Positions 35,880 to 47,926 of a stretch of 64,000 bases of DNA are shown here, piece after piece; the first letter of the stretch is position 1; the number at the start of each line of letters is the position of its first letter. Under the pieces are notes generated by a model, which worked only from the letters and a program-made list of their open reading frames with translations, searched no databases and was not told the DNA's origin. Both the position numbers and the translations under genes were made by a program. Where the stretch lies: assembly GCA_963277665.1 (NCBI GenBank), contig OY728122.1, positions 2,120,234,024 to 2,120,298,023 on the forward strand. The letters run 5' to 3'. The stretch comes from Viscum album (Eukaryota > Streptophyta > Magnoliopsida > Santalales > Viscaceae).

Positions 35880-38800
35880 TATAATACCCCATAATTCCAT
35901 GTATTTTTTTTAAATTAAATGGGATTATTTCAAGACCATGATCTAAGACGATGCGTAATTATGAGGTCTGGAGTTCCCAGAACGTATTTTTGAAATATTT
36001 TTAAAGATCATTAAATAAATGTGTGGGAAGGTATTTTTTTAATTTTGAATTGGTGGTCATATAAAAAATATGAGGGAATAGTAGAACTGAGAGCATCGGG
36101 ATTCTCCTAGAAAGGGACTAACATTGGTCGGTGTGGGCCAACTGTGGAAAGTAGTTTTGGCCGTAAATAAAATAATTGAATAATGATTATTTTATTTTCA
36201 AAAACTTATAACTCTTAGATGGTAACTTGAATCGAAAATCTAATATTACCGTTGAGCTTGTGATGGCGTTCTTCACTTAGGCAGTGCCTAACCATGAGTG
36301 GAGGAGGTTGAGGGTGAAAGTTAGATTTCAGAATTTTCAAAATAAAAAAATCACATAAAAAGTTATTTTATTATATTTTTTCTTCTTAATTATGTAGCGA
36401 CTCATCAGAACTGTAGTGCAGTGATGAGGCAACGCTGAATCCCATTAATGACCCTCATTAATGGATAAGGTTGGCGATGCTGCAACATACACGTGTCTTC
36501 CTTTTTTAAATTAAATAGGGAATTTAGGGTTGAAAAACAACCCTAGAATTCATCTGAAGAATGACAAAGGAAACCTCTCTAAATACAAACACCGGTGAAT
36601 CAGACAATGATGATGACACCCTTGGAGAGAGAATTCTGGACCAGAGATTGAGGGATGATGATGAACCATCATCCTCAAGAAACCACTTTTCCAAAGGAGG
36701 GGTTTGATGTTTTTTTAGGTGAATTGTTTTCCTCGTTCATTCTTTTGAACTATGAACGTCTATTAACTCACAAACAAGTTAACCCGCAGATCGATCATCC
36801 GTAAAAGATGGTTAATGATGTAGGATAAAGGGGATATCTATCTTAGTTTTTATTCCTTTTTTTGTACTTCATGATCCTACTAAGAAGAATGCATCTGGGT
36901 CAACACGAACAAATAAACAGATCATTCTTTGGGTGTTCTTAGGTGACACTCATTCCCCAATCCTCTTCTTGTGTTCTTCTCATTCTTTATGGCACAATGA
37001 ATTTGGTAGTAACGATATCCATGGTCCAGAATGGACTAAAGTGGTCCATCGGCACATCGGCCTATGGCAGGAGGCTGTGGGCGATGGCGGAATTGCGCAG
37101 GAACGGTCGCAGACAGGTGGGATATGAAATCCGAAATAGGTTGTAGCAAAAGGTTGCAGTACCCAGCTACAGCACAGGGCTGTGGTACCCAGCCACAACG
37201 GCAGGAGGTAGGAGGCAACGCACTGTCATCACGCCGTGGCGGCAACAGGTGCCGCAAGCACGGAGGCTGGTGGCTGGTGGATGGTAAACGGGCATCGTGC
37301 GACACAAAACCACAGGTCATGTGGAAGAACAGTCCACACAAAAGGATTGGATAGACGAGGAGGTGGTGCCAGCCTGGCACCACATTTCTATGCAAACCGA
37401 ATGTCGCATGGCATCTGGAATGGAGTAGAACTGGACCGCAGATGCGGGCCGGGCCAGTGAAATAAATCGGGCCGCTGGGCGGCCCAGTCTAGAGGAGAAC
37501 TGGACAACTGATGTGGACCAGGACGGATAGAAAATTGGGTCATTGGGTAGCCCAACTAGTTAGAACCAGTATGAATATGTCGGACTGGACCTATTGAGAA
37601 CCAGGTCCAACAAGGCCCAATGGGCTGAGCCACTAGACCTGGTCAAACCGGGTCAGCCCAGATCCAACCGGGTTGAGTCGGGTCAGCCTAAGTGGGTCAG
37701 TTCATGTAGAACCCTAGGGCTGTATTGTTTAGGTCGGTCCAACCAAGTCAGACCAAGCCTGAATGAAACCTGCCCCTATTTACTAAAACACCAATAACAT
37801 TCTGATCGGGTGTCCGATTAACACACTGTCTGCGGCGTTGGGACCCTTGAGATGAGATGGTCCCTTGGGTATAATCTAAGTGATTTTTCATTAAATTAGA
37901 TATATGACTTATATCTTGAGGAGTATATTTTCCCAGAATCATGCGCACAAGAGATCGGGAATCCTACAGCTGTCTGTGACAAGAAGGATATGACGAGTCG
38001 AAACTCGGTACTCTAGTAGTTGAGTGAAACTCAATGGTCGAGTAGCAGAGAAGACCTCAATGGTCCAGTGGATGAGTAGACCTCAGTGGTTTAGTAGACG
38101 ATCAAACCTCCAGGGTCCTGCAGATGAGGGGAGCTCAGTGGTCCTATAGACGAGCGGCCCTTGGTGGTCCTGTAGAAGAGAAAAACTCAGTGGTCTAACA
38201 GAAGAGCTGACAACAATGGTCTAGAAGATGAGTAGACATTAGTGGTCCAGCAGACAAGTAGATCTCAATGGTCGAGTAGATGAGCATACCTCAGCAGTCT
38301 AGTAGACGAGCAGACCTCGGTGGTCCAACAGATGAGTGGACCTTAGTGGTACAACAGATGAGCGGACATTAATGGTCCAGCATCCAAGCGGAACACAGTG
38401 GTCCAGTATCCTAGAAGACCTTAGTGGATCATAAGGGATGACTCCCTCAACAGTACAAGATGATTCATCTTTATTATTGAAAATCTTACTTTCTATACTT
38501 TGAGTTATACCTGGTGTGAGCTGTCTTTTATTTGTGGTCTTACTGTGTGATCTTGATGTGTGGTCTTTCTTTTGGGTTCTTTTCATTTTGGTTTGGGGTC
38601 CCTACTGAGTATTGTGTTACTCACCCCTTCTTCGGCTTCACCTGCACATGTTTTGTCTTATGCATGTGATTGATACTTTTACGGAGACCATGGTGGTCTG
38701 GGACTAGGTGGTGCCCGGTGATATGGGTCGGACGGGATGTACTTATATGACTATATACAACTACCCTACACATACCCTTTAAGTAAGTTTTGGTACAACG

Positions 38801-39080
38801 GACCATGGTAGTTTTACCTTCCCTTTTGGTTTTGGGATTGTATTCTGTCCCCTTTTTACTTTTTAGTTTGTATTGTACCTTTAGTAGTTGTCTCGGTGAC
38901 TATTGTGGCTTTCTTAGTGTTTACATTTTCACAGTTTGTGTTGTGTGCATCTGTATAGTTTTAAAGGCAATGCCTTCTCTTTTTTGGATATGCCTTCTCG
39001 GTGCTAGTTTCCATCCCATAGCCTATGGAAGGTAGGATTGGGGTATTCACGACATGAGCCATGGGGGGAGGTTTGGGATA
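35880..39080 (+). repeat. Right LTR of the Tekay element (~3.2 kb)
   Basis: It aligns with 9437-12460 from the 'TATAATACCCCATAATTCCA' start to 'ggttt gggata' at 39080. The terminal TG and CA appear as TA at both ends, consistent with C-to-T (or G-to-A) decay. It is about 175 bp longer than the left LTR, and 104 bp of that is four extra 26-bp units. Confidence 0.85.
38001..38437 (+). repeat. 26-bp tandem repeat in the right Tekay LTR (16 units)
   Basis: Sixteen 26-bp units from 38001, with a partial one at 38417. The unit is the same as in 11485-11810 (gacctcagtggtccagYagaYgagca). The unit length is constant and the sequence is variable between units. Confidence 0.9.
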
Positions 39081-39085
39081 TAGTG
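39081..39085 (+). repeat. Target-site duplication TAGTG, right copy
   Basis: TAGTG directly after the right Tekay LTR, identical to 9432-9436. Confidence 0.75.
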
Positions 39086-39194
39086 ACATTCAAATCTCTT
39101 ATCCTGGGTCCAGTCGTAATTTAACAACAAAAGACCTTTTACTACCTGCATATGAGTTCAAACCTGCATCAGGGTTCCTTTTTAGAGAACTTCA

Positions 39195-40082
39195 TATGGA
39201 TTTATTCTCATTCCAATGAGATATGTAGTGACACCAAAGTGTTCATCATTGGAAAAATCCACAACATTTCCCCAATTTCTTGTCAGTTCATCTCCATGGA
39301 AATAAAAAACTATATTTGTCTTGATTCTCATGCTAATGAGATATGTAGAAATTTTTAAATCATACGTCTTAGACCATAAATCATAAAATCTATGTTCCCG
39401 TATCGTTTACATGTGTCTCCTCTGTGTAATAAAAAAAATTACCACTCCTTGTTTCTCACGTCGAGCATAGATCAATTGGGATTAGGAATTTTGGTAAAGG
39501 ATTTCCCCACACAAGTAAGGTATATCAATTCACATTGTGTCTATCTTGGTCCTACATACAATACATTAAATGGAACCCCAAATTTCCTCATCTCATGATA
39601 ATAAGCTTCAAAATTATCTCTAGAACTATGTGTGGAATTATTCTCACTCCAATGAGATATATAGTGATGTATAAAACTTCAAACCTAGGCCCAGTCGAAA
39701 CACAACATGGGAAATACACCCACTCTCCTATGTACGATTCATATCAACATGAGGGGATCCAATATGGTTCTCACCCTATTAATGAGTCTATATTCAAAAG
39801 ATCCCCATTTCTTCTGCATATGAATTCAATTAGTGTGGGGATATATATTTTAGAACTACGTGTGGCTTGATTCTTATTTCAAAAAGATATGCAGTGATTC
39901 TTGGGTCTTTTTCCTAGTCCAGCCTCAGCATTCCCACACTCTTCATGTCAAGGAACCTTCATCCTTACTACATGATGTTAAACTGCAAGACTGATGTCCT
40001 GACAGTATCACTTTAAACTACATGGTACCTTCATAACTACCTACAGATTTATTCTCATTCCAATGAGATACATAGTGACACC
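39195..40082 (+). repeat. Dispersed ~45-bp repeat with CTCATTCCAATGAG palindrome
   Basis: At least five copies of the pattern 'agaactacgtgtggatttat' plus 'tctcattccaatgagatatg' plus 'tagtgacacc' occur here, with palindromes at 39207-39220, 39327-39340, 39643-39656 and 40054-40067 and a decayed copy near 39873. Two more lie before the Tekay insertion (9275-9288, and one split by the insertion). Arms CTCATT and AATGAG flank a two-base centre. Spacing is irregular (110-320 bp), so this is a degenerate array rather than a clean tandem. Confidence 0.75.
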
Positions 40083-40379
40083 TAGGCTCCATGTCCTTAT
40101 CCTAGCCACATGGTAAAGAAGAAATGGCCCTTCTCCTATGTACAAATAATTATATATTCAAGATCTCTCAATTTAGGTCCCTCCATTAATGTATTTATCT
40201 AATAAAGAGGGGTTTGGATGTCCCCCTTCTATATACAAGTTAGATCTATATAAGGGATTCTAAACTTCATGGACCATATCTGTCCAAAAGTTTCCTCCAT
40301 TATCGTACATATCCCTTCTACACTCCACACTCATAATCATGGAAACTTTATAATTTCCATAATCTTTCTCTAGGTCCTG

Positions 40380-42190
40380 GTAATAGAATGTGTAATACCT
40401 AAGGATTTCATTACATGACTATGTTGTAACACACCCTGCTATATTTTTATAAGTTGCTCAAAAATTTCAGGGTAGGTCGGTAAAGGGGTGACACTATTGA
40501 ATATACAGTATGTGACCTAGTTGTCCTTGTATGAAATAAAAAAAGAGGTTTGTCAACCATTGGAAACTTCATTGTTGGGAGAAGCCTCTTTTGTCTTCGT
40601 TTGCTTGGAAGACATTACGTTGGATCCCATGATTCGAATTTTGAATGGGCTCATCTCCCACGTACTTTTCACATATCCTTTATCATAATCCAAGAACCTC
40701 AAATACAATGGTTTAAAATTTCCTTATTTATGTCTCATGCATGCCAGAACAACCATGGTCTGATAGGCCACAAGTCACCTATTGTTTCCATGATATTTTG
40801 GTCCTAATTGTATGAACCAAAACTAAAGCCACCTTATCTCCTTGTGCCTAGGTTAGACCTACATAGAAAACATATTCCCCAAATTATTTGGAAATTTTGA
40901 CTTGAAATGCCCCTTTCTTATTCAAATTCTTCTCTCCCCCAAACTAAACTATGTTCCTAGGGAAATATGAATCTCCTCAAACCACCATCAACTTCTTGAG
41001 ATAGAATGTCAGAATTCCTAGGGACTTCTTTAACTGACTATGATACAACATTCCTTAGTTAGCTTTTCATATGTTGCTCACAAATTTTAAGTCTTACCAT
41101 CCAAGGGATGCCACTATTGACAACACAGTATAATACCTAGTTTTCCTTGCATAAAACAACCCAAAAATGGGTTTTTTAATTTGATATAACATTTTCCTCA
41201 TGAGAGACCTCATCTAACACCATAATCCCTATTTTATACCTCTATTAATATGCATTGATCGCCAAATCATAGCCAACATCTTCCTCCTCTTACCCCTAAA
41301 TATGGTAGCACATTTCTAAACATATTACCATGAAATGGAGAATCATAAACCTTTCGGTCATAGATGAAAACCTAAAATTATAACTCCCCATAACATCCAT
41401 GCTACATTAATTTAATCTTCATGGCATAATGTCCTTGTTTTATGACATTAAACTACATGTAAAGATGTCATTGCAGCAAAAATTTAAATTGAATCACATA
41501 ATTTATTTGTTGTGTAACATTAAACTACACAGAATAATGTCCTTGTTTCATGAAATTAATATACATGGAACAATTGCCTTTATGTATGATTTAAAACTAC
41601 ATGACATGATGTCCTTACTGCATGACTTTAAACTAAACTAAATAATGTCCTTGCTACATGACTTTAAATTGCATGGCATAATGTTATTGTAGTGTGACAA
41701 TAAACTATATGTCATGATTTCCATGCTTCATGAATTTAAACTACACAATGTTTCAATCCTCTTTAGGAAGGGTTCGTCCCCTTCTCTAACATCAGTCATC
41801 TAAAAAAATGTTCCCTCCTTTGCTTAAGAAAAATCTATGCAGGAGTGGTTTCACATTCATTTCCAATGCCAATGAAGATGCTCTTTCCAATTTCTTATAT
41901 CCTCCCTTGAAAAAACAACCTATCATGGTCTAGATAAATCCAAATATCCATAAAATCCCTTTGGCCATCATTAATAGAATGTTGGAAGTCCTTGGAAATC
42001 ATTTTCCTGAAAATGTAATATGTGCCCCAGTTGGCCTTGAATAAGTCACCCATATACTGGGTATGTCTTCCCAAGGATGCCAATATTTGACTATATAGTA
42101 TGTTCCCCATATTTCCTCGCAAAAAGAATCCCTCATAAAGGGTTTTTCAACTATTTTTAACTTCTACCATAGGAGAGAGACCTCCGCTAT
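40380..42190 (+). repeat. Three diverged direct repeats of ~200-230 bp
   Basis: Copies at about 40385-40600, 40990-41230 and 41965-42190 share the order 'tagaatgt', 'ctatg..acaac', 'catatgttgctcacaaattt'-type text, 'ccaagggatgccactattga', 'acagtat', 'cctagttttccttgcat' and 'gggttttt'. The last begins less well. They are separated by about 390 and 730 bp, so this may be a larger, partly deleted tandem duplication within the Tat 3' region. No coding content was recognised. Confidence 0.65.
41415..41760 (+). repeat. ~40-bp tandem repeat (about 8 units)
   Basis: Units read approximately 'aaactacatggcataatgtc' followed by 'cttgcttcatgactttaaac'. 'atgtcctt' or its decayed form recurs near 41429, 41469, 41527, 41570, 41609, 41648, 41685 and 41722. 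Related isolated units occur at 8873-8960 and near 39985. The frame 41429-41641 (+) runs through this array and is a by-product of it. Confidence 0.75.
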
Positions 42191-45100
42191 TTCTGAATAT
42201 CAGTTTTTAGATTCGGACACTACAAAATTATGAATCATGATTCCCTTTGAGAGTATCAAAAAAATTTCAGAACATTCATGGACATCAAGCCTTGTTCATA
42301 TTATTATTTTTAAATTTTATTGTCAAAGTCAGTCGACCTAAAACATTGTCATCATTAGTCTAGCTTGAAAATCTTTAAACAATCCATATAAAGATACATA
42401 GTACTCCCCATATTTAAAACTCAAAAAGGTAACTATGTACGAAAGTCAAGTTTTATCTCACTAGACCTACACTCTACCTGGTTTAGGCAGAAATCAAGCA
42501 ATGAAAAAAAATATAAAAGGAACAAAACTTGTTATGTTTAAATCCAAAAAATGAAGGCCTAATAAAAAGAAATGTCTCACCCACTGAGTCTTCTTTATAA
42601 TGGACTTAGTATAAAATAGGGTGATGAAACCAAAGACGCAAATTTTATATGGTTATCCATATGACCTTATCAAAAGTCAAATTGCACTCAATATACCCTA
42701 TAGATGGGGAAACAATTGAAGCATTTTCCCCATCCATATCACATTGGTTACAACTGTTTGATACAAATATATTTTTTTATGAAAATTATCTTCAATTTAA
42801 GGTTATGTTTGTAGAAAGAAAAAAAAGGAGGAAGACACATATTATTGGAAACAATATTCATTTCATTTATGAGGAAAAAAACTGGATGAGCATCCACAAG
42901 AGGGAGTCTCTCCATTAAAAATTAAAAATGACCTTCAAAATTACTCTTCATTTGTTGAATGGAATCCTAAGTCCCATATTCTTCCTATTTTATCCCAGAA
43001 AAATGAATGGTCTCATTCTATTTGGAATGGAAAAGTGCTTCTGTTGTAGCTTCAATAGCAGTTGAACCTTTGGTCTAGGATCCTTCTAATGATTGGTGGT
43101 GTTGTACGAGCTCCCCCTGAGCCGTGTCAAATTCTTACTAGAGTCCCAACACTGGAATGGTTTTATCCTTAATCCTTTAATTACATTCCACAATCTTCTT
43201 GCTATTATTAACCTCATCATAATACAAATCATCCTCAAGATTGTCAGTATTGATGATAATATTTGCCTTTATGAGGTCCTATTGAAGCTCACTCTCTTAC
43301 TCCCATTTCTGAATGATCTCCTTCACAGAAATGTGAATCATGTAGTAATAAAATCCTCTATATCCCATCATACCAAACAGAAATGAAATATGATGGATTA
43401 AAAAGGATTTTATTCAAGAGTAGTCTCATATATTATTTTCTATATATCCACTAATCCCCATAATGTGTGATGCGAAGAGAATTTTGTAACTCCAAATCTG
43501 ACTCAGAGCCACTGTTAGAGGGAGAAATGTACTTTGGGATCAATGTGTTTTTTGAAGAACCCTTCCTTGTTTCCTCCCGATCAATAATGGCTTCTCATTT
43601 CTGTACCTATTACATTGTCATAAATGTTTCTCCCTCATACCCAACCACAAAAGTTGATGGCATCAGACAATGGGAAAGTAACATCGTTATCCTCAAAAAG
43701 GACAACAGGTAAAAAAAAATATTGGACGATTAGCAGTGAGTCACACTATCCCATTAGTGATTCATTAGATTTGTTGGATTCCTCCCTAGAACCACTGAAT
43801 TCATTTGTCCAATTTGGAACCTCTTGAAAATCGGAACTCTTTTAGGTCTACTCACGGTTCACCAAATGAGGTTCATGAAGACTTCCAGTTTCAAAGTTCT
43901 CCTGAGCTGGACCCCCTCAACGGTGGGAATGATATGGACTTCAAATTATTGTTAATTATCCATCACTACAATATTCACCATTAATGGATCTTTAAATTCC
44001 AATAACTCGTGATCAATGAATCATGCATAAAAATATTAGTTGCACAAAAAATAAAGACTCACATTCATTCAATTCCCTATTATTCTTCCCAAATTCTGCT
44101 AAAGTAGTAGGAATATTAATATGTTAAATTATTTTTTCAAATCATGTTCCAAGAATTATCATGGAATATATTGATACCTTAATCCCCATTTTAGTCTCAC
44201 ACATAGAGATTATATGAATATTTGTCTTGGGACCCAATACATCACCCTCCTCTGATGACTGGAGACCCCAAACAGCTTCATTGGAGATAACCAAAGGACC
44301 AACATCAGTCACCATAGGGTTCTCTGGTGCATTAGATGATCCTAAAATATCCTAAGGATGAATGTTTGTAGGTTTCCTATAAAACCTTATGATATACCTT
44401 TAACATTAGAAGAATCCTCCTCCTTATCCATAATAGTAGTAATGGTGACCGGAGAAGATAAGGTATCCTCAACCCTTGACCCTACTTATGTCGAGGGGGA
44501 TAAATCACCAATAGGGATCTTGTGTTTGGTCCAGAGCCACCTCCTTATTTCTTGGAAGCTCATTTGTAATACCCTTAAAAGAGGAGATGGAAGGATATTC
44601 TCTAACACATAGAGAGTAAGACATTTGTTCTAGATAAGGCATATTTTAATGGTACTGTGATAACTTACCGCTACTGATGAGGATCTTAGCCAAAAAATTT
44701 ACCCTACTTTGTTCATTCCATTTCATCATAAGCAGGCTAGAATTGACCTCCTAAAAGATAGGTAATATATGTGGTAGATAAGTTTCTCTCACAATCTCAT
44801 CCTCCACCTTCTATTGACCTAGGGATAGCTCTTAAGGTTCAAGGGATGATTCATCAATCCTTGGTGGTGTACTAGTCAGGAAAAATATAGGATTGGAACC
44901 CCAATTTATTTCCCCTTAGCACATTGAAAATAAAAAATTACCCTCACCATGGAAATATAACTTTGTTTGAAATGAATCAAAGGAAGAACAAAAGAGGAGA
45001 TGAGGAAAGGAGTACCTACATCATTGGGATTGGTATAGAAAATCCATTCCTCAGAAGAAGAGTGTCAATCCCTTCAGTGGTGCCCCAACTCACCATGTAC

Positions 45101-47915
45101 TACACTCATCTCATTGAAGGGATTCATTCATTGGTTTCATAAATGGTAATCTATTTATCTCGAATATAAATACTCACCATAGTGGGAATGTCCTAGAAGC
45201 AAAGATCGGGTGGGGCTCGGGCATCTCATGTCCCTAGAATCTGCATTACAGTGTGAAGAAGATACCATATGATTTCAGTATCATAGGAAATTCCCTTCCA
45301 AAATTAGACATCATATGGTCACAAAAATTATGAATCAGTCCCATCCTTCGATGAAGATGATTTCAAAGCTCTATATTTTATGGTCTTTATGACCCTCTAC
45401 ATCATATATTAGGGATGAGAAAACAGAACCCAGATCACTTCTTGGTGCTGGTGACCAGATCGCCTTAGTGCAATCTTACTTGGTGTATCCCTTTTGGATC
45501 TATCCATCTAACTAAACCTTACACAGGGACATTTTTCTATACTCGAGACCTTGTCCTAGGCATTATTTTAGGATAATGAACCATCTTACAGAGGATATGA
45601 AACACCATATATGTTCATAGAAACCCTTTCACCTCGCTTCCTACACTTGGCAGATCATAAAGTCCTGATTCAAGGAATAAATATAGACAACACTCCTTCA
45701 AGTTATGATGCAATCCATGCCTCCGAATACAAGGAATTTAATCGACCGGTCGTATCTTCTGGAGTCAAATTAATTACCTCTTAAGTTAACTCCATTGTTG
45801 TAAGCATCCATATCTATCATTCTAATTTCAGATTCTTCTCTGATCGGACACACACTAGATTATATTTTTTTTTCTTGGAATTGGAATTGGAACACAAACC
45901 TACATGGATCATAGGCCTCACATATAGAATTTCCATCATAGTTAAAGCTCCATGTAGGTGGGCCCCCCAGACAAGAATAATTTTAAATCCTTTAATAGGA
46001 TCAACATCAATATGATCTCATTGGGATTTAATGAAAAGGGATAAATACCATAAAAACCTCAACATACTATAAAAATGGGTTCCCAAGAATCTTGACCCAG
46101 ATCAAAATGGTGTAGGATCTAATGTGAACCTCTAGCCATCCCCACAGTACCTCAAAGGGCCCTTCAATTCAGAACAGGACTTTAGCCACATGAACATATA
46201 TCAGGACTAGATAAATTTTCACCATGATGGGGATTTCTAACCCTAGATTCTTCTTCTAGGCTAGTATAGATTCCACAAAAAAATTCCCTAAACTTATTCT
46301 CCCATTTGAATCCTCAATAGAAAGTAGATAGGCACTTAGCCACAAGTTCAAAAGTCCCATGATACATATCTTCATAGAAATACTAGACATTAGATTATAC
46401 CCCCATATTTCTTACTACCCATTCTCCATGGTCGAAAATAAATTACCAAAAGAACTTATCTTTGTCATAATGGGACATCTTGTTGGATGTTTTCAAGTGG
46501 GTAATTCCCCCTTTGGTTCCAAGAAGGCATTCATTTTTGTCACAGGATGGATATCCCCCTTTAGGTGATGGTCTTCCTTTGTAATATGCAGATCTATTTT
46601 CCGAATCTCACACACCATAGGTGGAATCCTTTTAGTGTCATCCCACATTTCCCTTAATGGGATGGACTTGTCATACATATCCCAAAATATTTGGGCACCA
46701 GAGATCTAGTAGACATCCCGTATTCTAGTACCAACTTCTCGATGCCTCATGTGGAAAGAGTTTTTCTACGAACTCCACCGTCTTAACAACTCATGAATGA
46801 ATTCATCATTCTTATATACCTAGGTGGTTCCTACCCAGATGGCCTCAAATATTTTGATGCCTTACATCTCCTTCTTAATCTCTGTATGTGTCTAGCATAC
46901 CCAGCATACCCACATTCATTTAGGGATTACACCACCTCTAAAGATAATGTCCTAGACATTATTCCAATCCTTTGACTGATCGGTCTGGGAATCATGAAAG
47001 ATACATGGATAATAATGTGACTTCAATTTTTGTGTCTGTGGATTTAGATATAGAGAACATTGTCTATGGTGCATGACACAGGTTGTGAATGATGTCCCAA
47101 TATTAATATATTCACCCATGATAGAAAATATGGTGGTAGTTAAATTTAGGAAATCTTGATACCATGTGAGAGGAGTATAGTTATTCGAAGTGAGTATTAG
47201 TACCTCCTTGAGATTAATATAGTTATAAAGCAGAATATGATTACTGTTAGGAAATTCATGATGGTACTTCTTCAGATGACCTGCCAAATTGGGTTGAGTT
47301 GTATTGAAAACATCATAATAGTTGTGCCCTATAGTTATCATCATCTCCTCAAGGAAATTATTATATTATTCTTCAAAAACTATGATCTTTTGAGTGACCA
47401 TGGAACCTATAAAGGGGAATAAAATTCTTGGTTTTAGATAAGTCTCCATTTCAAAAAAAAATATATAAATTGGGAATATTTGGAAATGGAATAAACTCTC
47501 ACAAGTTCCTCGCCTAGGTGCCTCACCCAAGTGACTCATGTAGTAACATCGCTCATGATCCTTACACAAGTCACAAGCCCAGGTGTATGCATCGTGCAGC
47601 CCGATACATATAGTGTCTGTGCAAATGATTCATTTAGTGAAAAGCACTAGGAGATGGTTTGTACATGAGACTAGCACAGAGAGAACTAAAAGTACAGAGT
47701 CGTTAAACATGGACATTGAAATGAAGACCCTATTTATAGATTATGAAGTCCCACTGTGTGGACCATACATGTGACCCAACTACATAGTATACCTATGAAG
47801 AACACCAATGTGGATGACCTATAGGGATTACCTATATGGATTACCTATGATATCAATCCACCCTTTAGATCCCTTTACCTTAGGATTAGACCCTCTTATT
47901 TCGATCAGATACAAT
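42190..47915. other. Unassigned block of the Tat 3' region
   Basis: Nothing in these 5.7 kb could be matched to a family on either strand. Short open frames (for example 42649-42918 +, 43093-43386 +, 46952-47344 -) show no recognisable domain. Some Tat-branch elements carry extra, often antisense, genes between integrase and the 3' LTR, and the longest frame here (130 codons, minus strand) would fit that place. A separate decayed insertion is an equally good explanation. Base composition looks like the Tat LTR rather than the AT-rich right end. Confidence 0.35.
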
Positions 47916-47918
47916 CCT

Positions 47919-47926
47919 GAGGGGGG
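47919..47926 (+). other. Candidate polypurine tract of the Tat element
   Basis: GAGGGGGG lies about 250 bp before the LTR TATA box, in the right place for a plus-strand primer. The following bases do not start with TG, so the LTR boundary is not fixed. Confidence 0.35.

Larger units (their letters stand above)
9437..39080 (+). mobile_element. Tekay/Del-lineage Ty3/gypsy chromovirus, nested in the Tat element
   Basis: A complete but heavily mutated LTR retrotransposon, interrupted in its gag by the Athila array at 13627-32207. Order: left LTR, primer-binding site, gag, zinc knuckle, protease, RT, RNase H, integrase, chromodomain-like tail, polypurine tract, right LTR. The domain sequences (FPEDV.ELP, IDDLLDQVKGA, ISMDF..GLP-type text, IPLV..W) match the Tekay/Del chromovirus pattern. 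A five-base target duplication flanks it. Without the nested insert its length would be about 11 kb. It cannot encode proteins now. Confidence 0.9.

Noticed and set aside
37036..37395. Minus-strand frame of 119 codons in the right Tekay LTR
   Set aside because: Same LTR segment as above. The frame is not conserved between the two LTRs.
42219..42230. CACTACAAAA motif as the partner terminus of the above
   Set aside because: Lies 21 kb away in another element, in DNA that otherwise looks like the Tat 3' region, with no supporting duplication.
45900..46700. Minus-strand text resembling a LINE ORF1 / DUF4283-type protein
   Set aside because: Only vague tryptophan- and isoleucine-rich resemblance without conserved motifs, and no LINE endonuclease or RT nearby.
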